DNA of 64,000 nt, from NCBI GenBank assembly GCA_934162445.1, contig CAKPIT010000003.1, forward strand, positions 124,001 through 188,000. The letters run 5' to 3'. The notes under the pieces are model-generated. The model was not told the origin of the DNA. It saw only the letters and a program-made list of their open reading frames with translations, and made no database searches. The stretch comes from an uncultured Bacilli bacterium. Its GTDB lineage: Bacteria; Bacillota_I; Bacilli_A; RF39; UBA660. Positions 43,699 through 52,570 of this stretch are shown piece after piece. Both the position numbers and the translations under genes were made by a program. Every line of letters begins with the position of its first letter. Position 1 is the stretch's first letter.

Positions 43699-45897
43699 CT
43701 AACAAGAACCTTTATTATCTTTTTTACTTAATATTTTACCACTCTTACCATACTTTTTTAAAGCCTCAAAAAGCGTTCCTCGGCATAATGGAATATGATT
43801 ATCTGTCAAATCATCAAAAGCCTTCAAAAGGGATTTTCGATCATAACTTACACAATCATTTTCAAGTCGGTAATAAGCATCATATAATGAACTTCCCCGT
43901 TCCATCGTTTCAATTTTTGAATAAGGAATATAAGCAAAAACCAGACTATGATTATAAATATAATTATTAATAACCATATTTTCTTTTTCCATACTTAAAG
44001 TCTTAGCGATAACCGCCGTCTTCTTAGGAGTTATTCCATATTCTAAAAAGTGTTCATATAAATTATATATTACATCTTTGTCTTCACACAAAGTCATCTT
44101 TTGAGCAACTTCTAACGGTACTTTTTTGGCTTTTTCGAAAAATAACTTTATCATATCCATATCTTTAATATCAAGACTATTAACATCAAAACCAATATTC
44201 TCACAAAATCTTGCTATCTCAACGCTAGGAGTTTTATTAAAGATATTCATAATCTTACAAACGCGGGCCTTATAATCATTTAACACTTTAATTTCCTCAC
44301 TAACCTCATCTTTAGGAGCAACTTCTTCACTCTTAGCTACCGGTTTTAAAATCTTATTAAGTTTTCTTAAATAACCAACACTAACATCATTACTAAAAGA
44401 ACACGCTAAATTTAATAATTTTAATTGTTCTTTAGCATCAATATTATAAAGATCCATAATATTTTTTTGAAAACTTCCTAAATCAGTAACACTCTCATCC
44501 ATAAATTTAGTCATAAGAATATGAGCCATTTCATGTTCCGTTTCCTTCTTTAAAACTGCATCCCTTTTCTTAATTTCTAAATTCAAATTATTTTCAAGAG
44601 CCTTTACCAAATTAAAAGGAAATTCTCCTACTCTTACCATTTTAACAAATGCTAACGCCTGATGACATGTATAATCTTGTGTATCAATATAACTAATGAT
44701 ATCCTCTTTTCGATACAACAAATCTCTAAACTTCTTAACTTCTACAAAATATCTATCTCTTAATTTATTCCGATAAATTTTATTAGCAAGACTTGCTAAC
44801 TCTGTTTTCCCAATTAAAAATTCTTCACTATTTGGGGCTTTCAAGCCTAAATAATAATCATTAATTGCCTTTTTAGTAAATTCTTTTAAAGATAATTCCT
44901 TAAAATAATCCTTCGCCTCACAAACAAGACGTTCCTTACTAATTTCATCCCGCTTTTCATTATTAAAAATATTATTAAATGTCTTTTCATCAGTCGCTTT
45001 AAGATCCATAACAAAACTAGTAAAATCATCATATTCAGCTTCTTTAAGATATTTTAACATAAAAGTATTTAAATTATAATTTTGACAAATTTCTAATTGT
45101 TTTACCATTGGTAAATATAAATTAGTAGCATCACTTGCAAATAAATCATCTTCACTCTTATCTTTAAACAATACATCTTTTATAACACTAGACCTATTAA
45201 AAAGTTCATAATATGGTGCTAGACAATCTCCCTTAACCATATAAAGAAACATCTCTTTCGTAAAACATGGTTCTAAGTCTTGATATTTAAAAGTTGAAAA
45301 ATCATAGTTCTTCTTCATAACATTATTACAAAACTCATCAAAATTAGGATTACTATTATTTTCGCGATATAAATTATAAGCCTCAATAACATCCAAAACC
45401 TTTTCATCTTTTCTTAATAATGCATTATTAAGAATTTCATCATTAAACACACAATAAATAAAATTTTTATTAACATTCATCCCAAGACTAGCCCATTTTT
45501 CAATAAAAGCAATTTTCTCTTCAACTGGAATACTGTTAATTTTAACATAACCAATCAATGAATAATATGCAACATCTATATCCTCTAAGATTTTTAATTC
45601 CATTTTTTCTTGTAAATTATACCCTGTTCGTTTAATCATATTTTTAACATCACTATAAAATACAAAATTATTAATATAATAATCTTTATTAAAATCAACC
45701 TTTAAAAATTCTTTTAATATTTTTGAATCAAACGAAACATCTTCCCGATATAAAATTTCATTTATCGTTTTTCTAGTTTTATAACTACAATCACCCTTTA
45801 AAGTGTTTTTTAATAATTTAATATCGCTCACCGTAAGTTTATAATCCTTATCTCCACAAAGAATTTTAAACTTTAGTGCTAATTCTTGTTTTAACAT
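43699..45897 (-). CDS. Large hypothetical helical protein (732 residues)
   Basis: Not recognised. Almost entirely helical and charged, without membrane segments, resembling helical-repeat scaffold proteins. An H-E-M-A-H sequence (HExxH) occurs at residues 455-459 inside a helix, but no further zinc-peptidase signature is visible. A Lys/Glu/Pro-rich linker (PVAKSEEVAPKDEVSEE) near 550 divides it into two parts. ATG 45897 follows GGGGGAAG; the longer frame to 45924 has no ribosome site. Single gene downstream of yneF on the same strand. Confidence 0.7.
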   Translation of the reverse strand: MLKQELALKFKILCGDKDYKLTVSDIKLLKNTLKGDCSYKTRKTINEILYREDVSFDSKILKEFLKVDFNKDYYINNFVFYSDVKNMIKRTGYNLQEKMELKILEDIDVAYYSLIGYVKINSIPVEEKIAFIEKWASLGMNVNKNFIYCVFNDEILNNALLRKDEKVLDVIEAYNLYRENNSNPNFDEFCNNVMKKNYDFSTFKYQDLEPCFTKEMFLYMVKGDCLAPYYELFNRSSVIKDVLFKDKSEDDLFASDATNLYLPMVKQLEICQNYNLNTFMLKYLKEAEYDDFTSFVMDLKATDEKTFNNIFNNEKRDEISKERLVCEAKDYFKELSLKEFTKKAINDYYLGLKAPNSEEFLIGKTELASLANKIYRNKLRDRYFVEVKKFRDLLYRKEDIISYIDTQDYTCHQALAFVKMVRVGEFPFNLVKALENNLNLEIKKRDAVLKKETEHEMAHILMTKFMDESVTDLGSFQKNIMDLYNIDAKEQLKLLNLACSFSNDVSVGYLRKLNKILKPVAKSEEVAPKDEVSEEIKVLNDYKARVCKIMNIFNKTPSVEIARFCENIGFDVNSLDIKDMDMIKLFFEKAKKVPLEVAQKMTLCEDKDVIYNLYEHFLEYGITPKKTAVIAKTLSMEKENMVINNYIYNHSLVFAYIPYSKIETMERGSSLYDAYYRLENDCVSYDRKSLLKAFDDLTDNHIPLCRGTLFEALKKYGKSGKILSKKDNKGSC

Positions 45898-45958
45898 AAT
45901 TCTTCCCCCAACATAATAGTGCATATTTTAACATATTTTAAAGAATTTGTCAAAAAAA

Positions 45959-45987
45959 ATGCAAAAGCACTACATATACTTTTGCAT
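45959..45987 (-). terminator. Terminator at the end of yneF
   Basis: ATGCAAAAG and CTTTTGCAT pair across the last codons of yneF; on the minus strand a T run follows. Confidence 0.65.
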
Positions 45988-46179
45988 TGATTTCATCATT
46001 TGATTAATTTGTTTTTGATTAGGTTTTCTTCCCATCTGCATCATTAATGCTTTAAGCATTTCTTCATTTATAGGAGGATTCTTCTTCATATACTTTTTAG
46101 TAACACTTCTTGAAATGAAAAATCCAATTAAACATCCAATAATGATGCCAATAACAACTAACAATATATCATGTAACAT
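45970..46179 (-). CDS. yneF: UPF0154 family small membrane protein (YneF)
   Basis: 69 residues: one N-terminal membrane helix (LLVVIGIIIGCLIGFFIS) then KKYMKKNPPINEEMLKALMM and QMGRKPNQKQINQMMKSM, which is the UPF0154 signature. Function unknown. In Bacillus yneF follows sirA and tkt; the same order is kept here. Confidence 0.92.
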   Translation of the reverse strand: MLHDILLVVIGIIIGCLIGFFISRSVTKKYMKKNPPINEEMLKALMMQMGRKPNQKQINQMMKSMQKYM

Positions 46180-46222
46180 TATATCAACTCCTTATAACAA
46201 TATATTACCGTACTTTTTTAAA

Positions 46223-46648
46223 TTAAACAAGAATTTTCATATCACTTAGGAAAAAATAATCTTGATTTTTAAAGTCAACTGCAAAATAAGTATTACTAGG
46301 ACTATTCAAAGCCTTTAAAAAGAAACTATTATAATAATTAGTCCTAACAAGCATATAAGCTCGTTTAACAAGAAGTGTACTAACTTCATCATGAGCCGAA
46401 TCATTATAATAGTGCGTTTCCTTTCGTTTACTGTAAGGAATATTTTGATGATATTTAATAAATAAATAACGATCAATCTCTTCTTTAGCAATTTTTCTTG
46501 TTAATTGTTTAAAAAGACTATACCCATAATTCAAATCACTCTTATCAAGTTTATATATCTGTTCCAAAATATTATATAAAATACTAGGTTTATCCATATA
46601 TAAACTCTTAAATTCATCTTTAATTTCAAATATAAAAAACTCTCTCAT
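46223..46648 (-). CDS. sirA: SirA-like sporulation inhibitor of replication
   Basis: 141 residues. In Bacillus SirA (YneE) binds DnaA and stops new replication rounds at the onset of sporulation. The N-terminus REFFIFEIKDEFKSLYMDKP, the middle HQNIPYSKRKETHYY and the end TYFAVDFKNQDYFFLSDMK fit that family as I know it, and the length (about 148 in Bacillus) and position between tkt and yneF match. The start at 46648 is the ATG before REFF. Similarity is moderate, and context carries much of the weight. Confidence 0.72.
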   Translation of the reverse strand: MREFFIFEIKDEFKSLYMDKPSILYNILEQIYKLDKSDLNYGYSLFKQLTRKIAKEEIDRYLFIKYHQNIPYSKRKETHYYNDSAHDEVSTLLVKRAYMLVRTNYYNSFFLKALNSPSNTYFAVDFKNQDYFFLSDMKILV

Positions 46649-46698
46649 TATTATCACCATTTAAATAATAACAAAAGTGTTTTAAAATATTTGTCGAA

Positions 46699-48681
46699 TT
46701 ATTTCAAAATCTCTTCTATTTTTAAAGCAATTTCCTCTTTAGTAAAATGAGTAACCGTATTAATTTCATCTAAAGTACCACTATAACCATAATTATCAAT
46801 TGTAAATAAGTAATTGTTATTGTAAGCAAACTGATACCAAGAATAGCTAGAAGATCTTTCAATAATAAATTTTTTAATTCCAACTGGAAGTAAAGTTTCT
46901 TTTTCCTCTTTAGAAAGTAAATTATATCTTTCAATAGAAACCATACTAATAACCCTTAAATCATATCCCTTTTCTTTTAACGTATTACAAACATCAATAG
47001 CAAGATCAACTTCTTCACCCGTTGCAATAATAATGCCATCTAACTTTCTTTCTTCTTGATAAACAACATATGCCCCCTTAGCTGTTAATGGAACTGAAGT
47101 TGTCTCTAGTAAAGCCGTCTTATTACGTGATAAAACAATACAGGCTGGTTTATTATTTTCAAAAATTGTTTTATAACTTCCAATCACTTCATTAGCATCA
47201 CTCGGTCTAAAAACATCCAAGTTAGGTGTTGCCCGTAATGACACCAATTGTTCTACCGCTTGATGCGTTTTCCCATCTTGACCTACCGTCACAGAATCAT
47301 GAGTAAAAATATAAGTAACGGGAAGATTCATAATTGAACTAAGTCTTAAAGCTGGTTTTAAATAATCACTAAATGCCAAATAAGTGGAAACAAAGGGACG
47401 ATAACCAGATAAAGCTAACCCATTAGCAATCCCTGCCATAGCATTTTCTCTAACTCCAAAGAAAATATTACGGCCATTATAATCATCAACTGCAAAATCA
47501 CCTTTATCAGTTAAATAAGTAAGTGTTGAACTAGATAAATCGGCACTACCACCAAAAATTAATTTACTCTGATTAGCAAGTGTATTAAGTACTTTACCAG
47601 AAACCTCTCTTAACGATAATTCTCCAATATTGGCTCCATCTGATTCAAGTGGTCCAAGTTCATTTTTTTTATCCCTATTAATTAAACTATTTAAAACTTC
47701 AAGCGTCGCCTCATCAAGATTTTCCATTTTACTCTCGAATTCACTTTTCAAATTACTACATCTTTCATTAATTAATTTTTGAAAATCAACAACCACATCA
47801 TTAGAAACCGTAAAAGGAATATCACGAATATCAAGTTTACTTTTAATCTCACTAATCTCTTCTTTAGAAAATACCCTTCCATGACACGTATTTTTACCTG
47901 CTAAAACTGAATATTTACCAATTGTCGTCTTAACTTGAATAATAGTAGGCAAAAGACTACTCTTAGCATCCTTAATCGCCTTATCAATACTATTAATATC
48001 ATCATCAGTAACAGTTACATTAAAGCCCATACTTTTAAAACGCATCTCAATATCATCTGTAAAAACCTTCTTAGTATCACTATCTAAACAATTATGATTA
48101 GAATCATACAAAATGATAAGATTATTAAGTTTCAAAGTACCAGCAAGGGATAAAGCCTCATAACTAACCCCTTCCATTAAATCACCATCACCACAAAGAC
48201 AATAAACATTGTAATCAATAAGTGTATTCTTTTTATCATTAATTAACGCTTCACTATGTTTTTCCGCAATAGCCATCCCAACAGCCATCGCTACACCCTG
48301 TCCCAATGGACCAGTCGTTGCTTCCACTCCCGGTGTAAGACCATATTCAGGATGTCCCGGTGTAATCGAATTTAATCTTCGAAAACTTTTTAAATCATCA
48401 AGTTCTATTTTAAAACCTGCCATGGCCAAAGTTGCATATAAAAGTGCCGAACCATGTCCAGATGATAACACAAATCGGTCTCGATTGAAGAATAATGGAT
48501 CACTACTATCAAAGCGTAAATGATGCGCATAAAGAGTATAAATGATAGGAGCAGCCCCTAACACAATCCCCGAATGTCCACTTCCCGCTTCATGAATCAT
48601 ATCAAGTCCTAAAGCTCTAATTTGATTAACAATCTTTTCTTCATTAATTTCCTCTTCACTGTTTCTTTTTAAAGCAATCAT
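46699..48681 (-). CDS. tkt: Transketolase
   Basis: Thiamine-diphosphate enzyme of the pentose phosphate pathway, 660 residues. Visible: AGSGHSGIVLGAAP near residue 33, the ThDP site GDGDLMEGVSYEALSLAG near 154, and the catalytic-glutamate region FFGVRENAMAGIANGLALSG near 405. The start at 48681 follows GGAGG; the longer frame to 48753 crosses the tRNA-Thr promoter. First of the tkt-sirA-yneF group on the minus strand. Confidence 0.96.
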   Translation of the reverse strand: MIALKRNSEEEINEEKIVNQIRALGLDMIHEAGSGHSGIVLGAAPIIYTLYAHHLRFDSSDPLFFNRDRFVLSSGHGSALLYATLAMAGFKIELDDLKSFRRLNSITPGHPEYGLTPGVEATTGPLGQGVAMAVGMAIAEKHSEALINDKKNTLIDYNVYCLCGDGDLMEGVSYEALSLAGTLKLNNLIILYDSNHNCLDSDTKKVFTDDIEMRFKSMGFNVTVTDDDINSIDKAIKDAKSSLLPTIIQVKTTIGKYSVLAGKNTCHGRVFSKEEISEIKSKLDIRDIPFTVSNDVVVDFQKLINERCSNLKSEFESKMENLDEATLEVLNSLINRDKKNELGPLESDGANIGELSLREVSGKVLNTLANQSKLIFGGSADLSSSTLTYLTDKGDFAVDDYNGRNIFFGVRENAMAGIANGLALSGYRPFVSTYLAFSDYLKPALRLSSIMNLPVTYIFTHDSVTVGQDGKTHQAVEQLVSLRATPNLDVFRPSDANEVIGSYKTIFENNKPACIVLSRNKTALLETTSVPLTAKGAYVVYQEERKLDGIIIATGEEVDLAIDVCNTLKEKGYDLRVISMVSIERYNLLSKEEKETLLPVGIKKFIIERSSSYSWYQFAYNNNYLFTIDNYGYSGTLDEINTVTHFTKEEIALKIEEILK

Positions 48682-48741
48682 AAAACACCTCCGCTTGTAA
48701 TATATCATATCACATTTAAGAATTAAGTCAAAAAAAGTTAC

Positions 48742-48770
48742 TTGTTCTTTCAAAATTTATATGTTAAAAT
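48742..48770 (+). promoter_or_regulatory. tRNA-Thr promoter
   Basis: TTGTTC (48742-48747), 17 bases, TAAAAT (48765-48770) with extended TGT. Confidence 0.65.
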
Positions 48771-48782
48771 GAATTTATCAAC

Positions 48783-48856
48783 GCCGGTATAGTTTAGTGG
48801 TAAAACAGATCCTTGGTAAGGATCAGCGGTAAGTTCAATTCTTACTTCCGGCACCA
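48783..48856 (+). tRNA. tRNA-Thr(GGU)
   Basis: Encoded CCA; anticodon GGT at 48815-48817 in loop TTGGTAA between perfect GATCC/GGATC stems. One U-U mismatch in the acceptor (GCCGGTA/TTCCGGC). G1-C72, C2-G71 and anticodon GGU fit threonyl-tRNA synthetase recognition. The D arm (GTTTAGTGGTAAAAC) is of the type more often seen in tRNA-Gly, so a remoulded origin is possible. Confidence 0.85.
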
Positions 48857-48867
48857 GATTGATACCA

Positions 48868-48906
48868 AACTCGAACTTTTCAATTTTTGTGATTAGTTCG
48901 AGTTTT
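48868..48906 (+). terminator. Terminator after tRNA-Thr
   Basis: AAACTCGAAC and GTTCGAGTTT form a 10-bp stem with a T-rich loop, followed by TAAT rather than a clean T run. Confidence 0.65.
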
Positions 48907-49192
48907 AATATACTTTGGAATATGATAAAATAGTTATAGAAAAACAAATCATAAAATAATGAAAATTTTAGTTGAGTGCTGCCAATAATTTGGTTTCACC
49001 TAAATAAATGCTGAGTTAGGTGATTTTTTCTTTTTAGATTAATACTTAAATAGTAATAATTAATAAAAAGGAACATTAATAAAGCAAAAGAGAACAACAT
49101 TTAACTCTATATGTAAATATCATTCTCGTAACAATCTACACTAATAATAGTATCATATCTTATATTTACTACTACAAAATCACTAATTAGTT
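48907..49192. other. Intergenic stretch with a second hairpin and T run
   Basis: No supportable gene. TCACCTAA (48996-49003) and TTAGGTGA (49016-49023) followed by TTTTTT form a clear plus-strand terminator. It is about 140 bases past the tRNA, so it may end a separate short transcript covering roughly 48910-49030. The rest is AT-rich without features. Confidence 0.5.
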
Positions 49193-49344
49193 TTTTTCGT
49201 TTTTTTTAAAATCTTTGTTGGCTCATTATAAATATTTAGTTTATGTTGAACTCTAGTACAAACTACGTAATATAAATTTTTTTCATCGTCATTATAATTA
49301 TCATCCAAACTATTACAAGCTATAATACCTTCAATTTCTAAATT
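49193..49344 (-). pseudogene. C-terminal remnant of a UvrD/HelD-type helicase
   Basis: About 50 codons on the minus strand read NLEIEGIIACNSLDDNYNDD, then KNLYYVVCTRVQHKLNIYNE and a basic tail to TAG. The motif YYVVCTRVQHKL is the superfamily 1 helicase motif VI (YVA-x-TRA). A stop lies immediately upstream in frame and the rest of the gene is gone; the remnant overlaps the end of the kinase gene. It cannot make a helicase. Confidence 0.65.
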
Positions 49345-50209
49345 TTATATTTTTTATTGTTTTTAATATTTCTTTAACTTTATTTTTATATTCAAGATTA
49401 TCCTTATTCATCAAGTAAAAATGACAATATCCATTTATTAAACACCATTTTAAAGCGAAAGGATCATAAGTTTCATATTGGCTATATCCATCTAGAAAAG
49501 ACATAATATCTTCATAGCTATCCAAAAACCTTCCATTTGGTCTTAAAATTAATGCCCATGCAATATCTTGTTCCTTAAATCCATTTCCACTGTATTCAAA
49601 ATCCAAAACCCCCGATACTTCTTGATTAAGCCATAAAATATTAGCATAATGAAAATCACCATGAATAAAACAATTATTAACTATTTCTATTTTATTTTCC
49701 TTTAAATAATCAAGATATTTTCTTATAAATGGATCAAAATCATGATATATATCACCCGATGGGATATCATTAATAGTCCGCTTTAAAGAGATATTAAACT
49801 CGTTCTTAGGAATCTGATGAATTTTTCCTAATTCCATTCCATATTTTCTTAAGTAATCCTTTTTCATATCAGGCGTTAACAAAATCTCTGATAATCTTTT
49901 TCCTCTAACCTTTGTTAAAACTAAATATTTATGATTTTGATAAACACCATATTCAATAACTTGCGCTGTCTTATTATAATAATTATTAGTATTTAACTTT
50001 GTTATAGTATTAAATTCTACTGTAAAATCAGAAACTTTACTTCTTTCAACTTTGATAATTACTTTATGTTTTCTTCCTTGATAATCACAAATACCTTCCA
50101 TCACATCGTTACCTGCTGGAAAATAATTAACTATTTCGAACAATTTAATATTCTTAAAAGGAATATCAAAAGGATTAACAATTAATTCACGCCATTTAGG
50201 ATATTTCAT
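49331..50209 (-). CDS. APH-family (aminoglycoside/choline kinase-like) phosphotransferase
   Basis: 292 residues. Kinase-like fold with the Brenner motif FIHGDFHYANILW near residue 187 and the metal-binding GVLDFEYSG near 206, plus VLTKVRGKRLSEIL near 95. The family phosphorylates small molecules such as aminoglycosides, choline, homoserine or sugars. It is not one of the well-known resistance enzymes by eye, so a resistance role should not be assumed. It sits between broken genes, suggesting that it arrived or survived in a rearranged segment. Stop is TGA. Confidence 0.75.
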   Translation of the reverse strand: MKYPKWRELIVNPFDIPFKNIKLFEIVNYFPAGNDVMEGICDYQGRKHKVIIKVERSKVSDFTVEFNTITKLNTNNYYNKTAQVIEYGVYQNHKYLVLTKVRGKRLSEILLTPDMKKDYLRKYGMELGKIHQIPKNEFNISLKRTINDIPSGDIYHDFDPFIRKYLDYLKENKIEIVNNCFIHGDFHYANILWLNQEVSGVLDFEYSGNGFKEQDIAWALILRPNGRFLDSYEDIMSFLDGYSQYETYDPFALKWCLINGYCHFYLMNKDNLEYKNKVKEILKTIKNIKFRN

Positions 50210-50218
50210 ACTTACCTC

Positions 50219-50953
50219 CTATTCATTAGCTTTCAAACTACTAACCACATCAATAGTATCTACTCTTTTGGCTAATCGTCTAGACACAATATAGGAAACT
50301 AAATAAGTACCAATTGAAGCAATAACATAAGTTAAAAATTCAATATGAACTCCAAAATCATAATTTTCATCTAGACAAACCTTAAATAGATATGATGTTA
50401 AAGTATAACCTAAAACTAGACCAATAGCAATAGAAATAACACATATAATACTATTTTGCAATGTAAATATTTTTTTAATCTTTTCACTTTCAAATCCTAA
50501 AACTTTTAATGTTGCAAATTGATATTCCTTCTCACTATAAGATAAAATACCCATATTATAAATTATAATTACCCCAAATAATATAGCAAAAGCAATAATG
50601 ATAATACTTATCTTTCTCATCATAGAAAGCATACTATTAATAGTGTTTTTTAATTCTTCGATATTTTGAACAATATCAACATTCTTAATCGTTTTAACAT
50701 GACTTAAATTCTTATTAGTATAAATAGAATCTGGTTTATAATTTATATTCAAACTTTCTAAATATTCTTTAGTAGCACTTAATCCTTGGACTTGAGGATC
50801 CCGGTAAAAACCAACCACCTTTGACTCATAATACTTTTTATCACCATAAATATGCCACTTAACAGTATTACCAATTTTTAAATTATATTTATCTCTAAAC
50901 TTATAAGTAACATAAGCACCATCATTTCTTGTTAATTTAATTGATAACTTTGC
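50219..50953 (-). pseudogene. Truncated FtsX/MacB-like ABC transporter permease (C-terminal part)
   Basis: About 245 codons from an in-frame TGA at 50954-50956: KLTRNDGAYVTYKFRDKYNL and KIGNTVKWHIYG (typical of the periplasmic part), a linker, then IIIIAFAILFGVIIIYNMGI, FATLKVLGFESEKIKKIF and two further helices ending SSLKANE. These are the last three membrane segments of a large two-part permease. The N-terminal half, and its ATPase, are absent, and there is no proper start. A GTG at 50818 could start a short product, but this is most likely a broken gene. Confidence 0.75.
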
Positions 50954-51047
50954 TCATGAAGAAATATATCATCGCCACCAAGACTTCGATTATCAAAAAA
51001 TGGAAGATATCGTTCTTGACACTATTTGTGATATCTTAAAAAAATAG
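50946..51047 (+). pseudogene. C-terminal fragment of an unidentified plus-strand gene
   Basis: A plus-strand frame without a start codon reads NFAHEEIYHRHQDFDYQKME and DIVLDTICDILKK to a TAG, and is followed by a terminator (AAATAGC/GCTATTT, 51040-51073). The composition looks like the end of a real protein, but the family is not identifiable. It begins where the truncated permease on the other strand ends, marking a breakpoint near 50945. Confidence 0.45.
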
Positions 51048-51073
51048 CTCTATTTTTCTTTGCTATTTTCTTC
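51040..51073 (+). terminator. Terminator after the truncated plus-strand fragment
   Basis: AAATAGC and GCTATTT pair, followed by T-rich sequence. Confidence 0.55.
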
Positions 51074-51110
51074 TTATATATTATAATTTTATTAAAGGTA
51101 GGAGATTCTT

Positions 51111-52361
51111 ATGGATAAAAAGAAAAAAATAATTATCAGTAGTTTAATCATTTTAGCAGTTATTTTATTAACGTTTGGCATTATCACTTTTAAAGTAGAA
51201 AATAATAAAAAAATCATCCTAAATTCCCTTAACACTTTAAAAACTTCCCTTAAAAAAGATTTCACTTTAAATCCAAGTGACAAAATATCAAAAAGAACTG
51301 GAAGTGGCATGACTACTTTCTATTTAAATCCCAACTTTTTTAATGATAGTGATCTAACCTCTATCATTAATAATATTAATAATTTAAGGTTAAGTTATAA
51401 TTATATTCTTGATAATGATAGCAAAAAAATTTATGTAAATAATGATTTTCTATTGCAGAATGATAAAATCCTTAATTTTAATTATTTTCAAAATAATAAT
51501 ACTGGCTATTTATTTTTAACTGATATTTTTGATAAATATCTAAAAATTGCTAATCTTAATGAACTTTTTACAAACAACAATAGTAAATATTTTCTAGAAG
51601 CTTTAGGAAAGTCTTTAAATAACAATATTACTAAAGATGATATTAAAACCTCTTCCACTACTATTAATAATAAAAAAGTAAAAGTTTTAAAATTAACTCT
51701 AACCCCAACGAAAAGTACTACTATTTTAAAAGATGCTCTTAAAACTTTAAAAACATCTTCAAAAACCAAAGAAGCTTTTAAGGATGTTAATCTAAGTGAT
51801 GACCTTACTACTAATTTAAAAACTATTGACTATGAACTTTCTCTTTCTCAAAAAAACATTATTAAATATAGTCTTTCCTATAAAGAAGATGGTAACCTCA
51901 TTACTCTTGAATACAACGATTTAGAAAAAAGTTTAACCATAAAAAATAATAATACCCCTCCTCTTAAAAGTATTATTAGTAATGATAAAGAAAATATCAC
52001 GATTGAAATCAGTTATGACAATAAAAGTATTGGTAGATTAATCATAAATAACAATAGTACTATTCTTGATTTAAATATAAATAGAGATAGTAACAGTAAA
52101 TTAAATATCACCTTCTCTAAAGTTAAAAGTAATAATTTAATTAACACCTCATTCAATATTAATTTAACTAGTAATCAAGAAAAACTTAATCTTTTAGAAA
52201 TCAATAATCAAGAAACTTTTGAAAACAAGGCTAACTTTTCTAAAGTAGATACTACCAATAATATTAATATTAATGATTTAAGTGATACTGATAAAACATT
52301 AATTACTGACAAATTACTTAGTATATTATCTAACTTCACCCAAAAAGGAACTACCGAGTAG
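51111..52361 (+). CDS. Membrane-anchored extracytoplasmic protein, unknown function
   Basis: 416 residues. A short basic N-terminus, one membrane helix (about 7-28), then a secreted part very rich in Asn, Lys, Ser and Thr (KTSSTTINNKKVKVLKLTL, ISYDNKSIGRLIINNNS) with beta-strand character. No cysteine lipobox. Not recognised. The low-complexity composition partly reflects the AT-rich genome. AGGAG precedes the start. Single gene with a terminator. Confidence 0.7.
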   Translation: MDKKKKIIISSLIILAVILLTFGIITFKVENNKKIILNSLNTLKTSLKKDFTLNPSDKISKRTGSGMTTFYLNPNFFNDSDLTSIINNINNLRLSYNYILDNDSKKIYVNNDFLLQNDKILNFNYFQNNNTGYLFLTDIFDKYLKIANLNELFTNNNSKYFLEALGKSLNNNITKDDIKTSSTTINNKKVKVLKLTLTPTKSTTILKDALKTLKTSSKTKEAFKDVNLSDDLTTNLKTIDYELSLSQKNIIKYSLSYKEDGNLITLEYNDLEKSLTIKNNNTPPLKSIISNDKENITIEISYDNKSIGRLIINNNSTILDLNINRDSNSKLNITFSKVKSNNLINTSFNINLTSNQEKLNLLEINNQETFENKANFSKVDTTNNININDLSDTDKTLITDKLLSILSNFTQKGTTE

Positions 52362-52372
52362 CTCCTTTATTT
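52342..52372 (+). terminator. Terminator after the 51111 gene
   Basis: AAAGGA-A-CTAC and GTAG-C-TCCTTT form a hairpin over the stop codon, followed by a T run. Confidence 0.7.
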
Positions 52373-52376
52373 TTTA

Positions 52377-52454
52377 TGGTGTTCACGATGGGAGTCGAAC
52401 CCATGACCTCTTCCTTCGGAGGGAAGCACTCTATCCTACTGAGCTACGTGAACA
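52377..52454 (-). tRNA. tRNA-Arg(CCG)
   Basis: On the minus strand, encoded CCA, acceptor TGTTCAC/GTGAACA, anticodon stem CTTCC/GGAAG, loop CTCCGAA with anticodon CCG (plus-strand 52417-52419). Reads only CGG, expected to be rare in such an AT-rich genome. Confidence 0.9.
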
Positions 52455-52505
52455 TAACTTAATTCTATCATGAATTTTTGATTATGTAAAATAATATCAA
52501 TATAG

Positions 52506-52534
52506 TTTGCTAAATATCAAAATTGTGTTATAGT
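52506..52534 (+). promoter_or_regulatory. rnr promoter
   Basis: TTTGCT (52506-52511), 17 bases, TATAGT (52529-52534) with extended TGT. Confidence 0.5.
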
Positions 52535-52570
52535 TTAACTAAAGAAAAGACTTATTCAGGGAGTGAAGTT

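Noticed and set aside
44521..44535. HExxH in the 732-residue orphan as proof of a zinc protease
   Set aside because: The motif is short, lies in a charged helix and no third ligand or family signature is visible.
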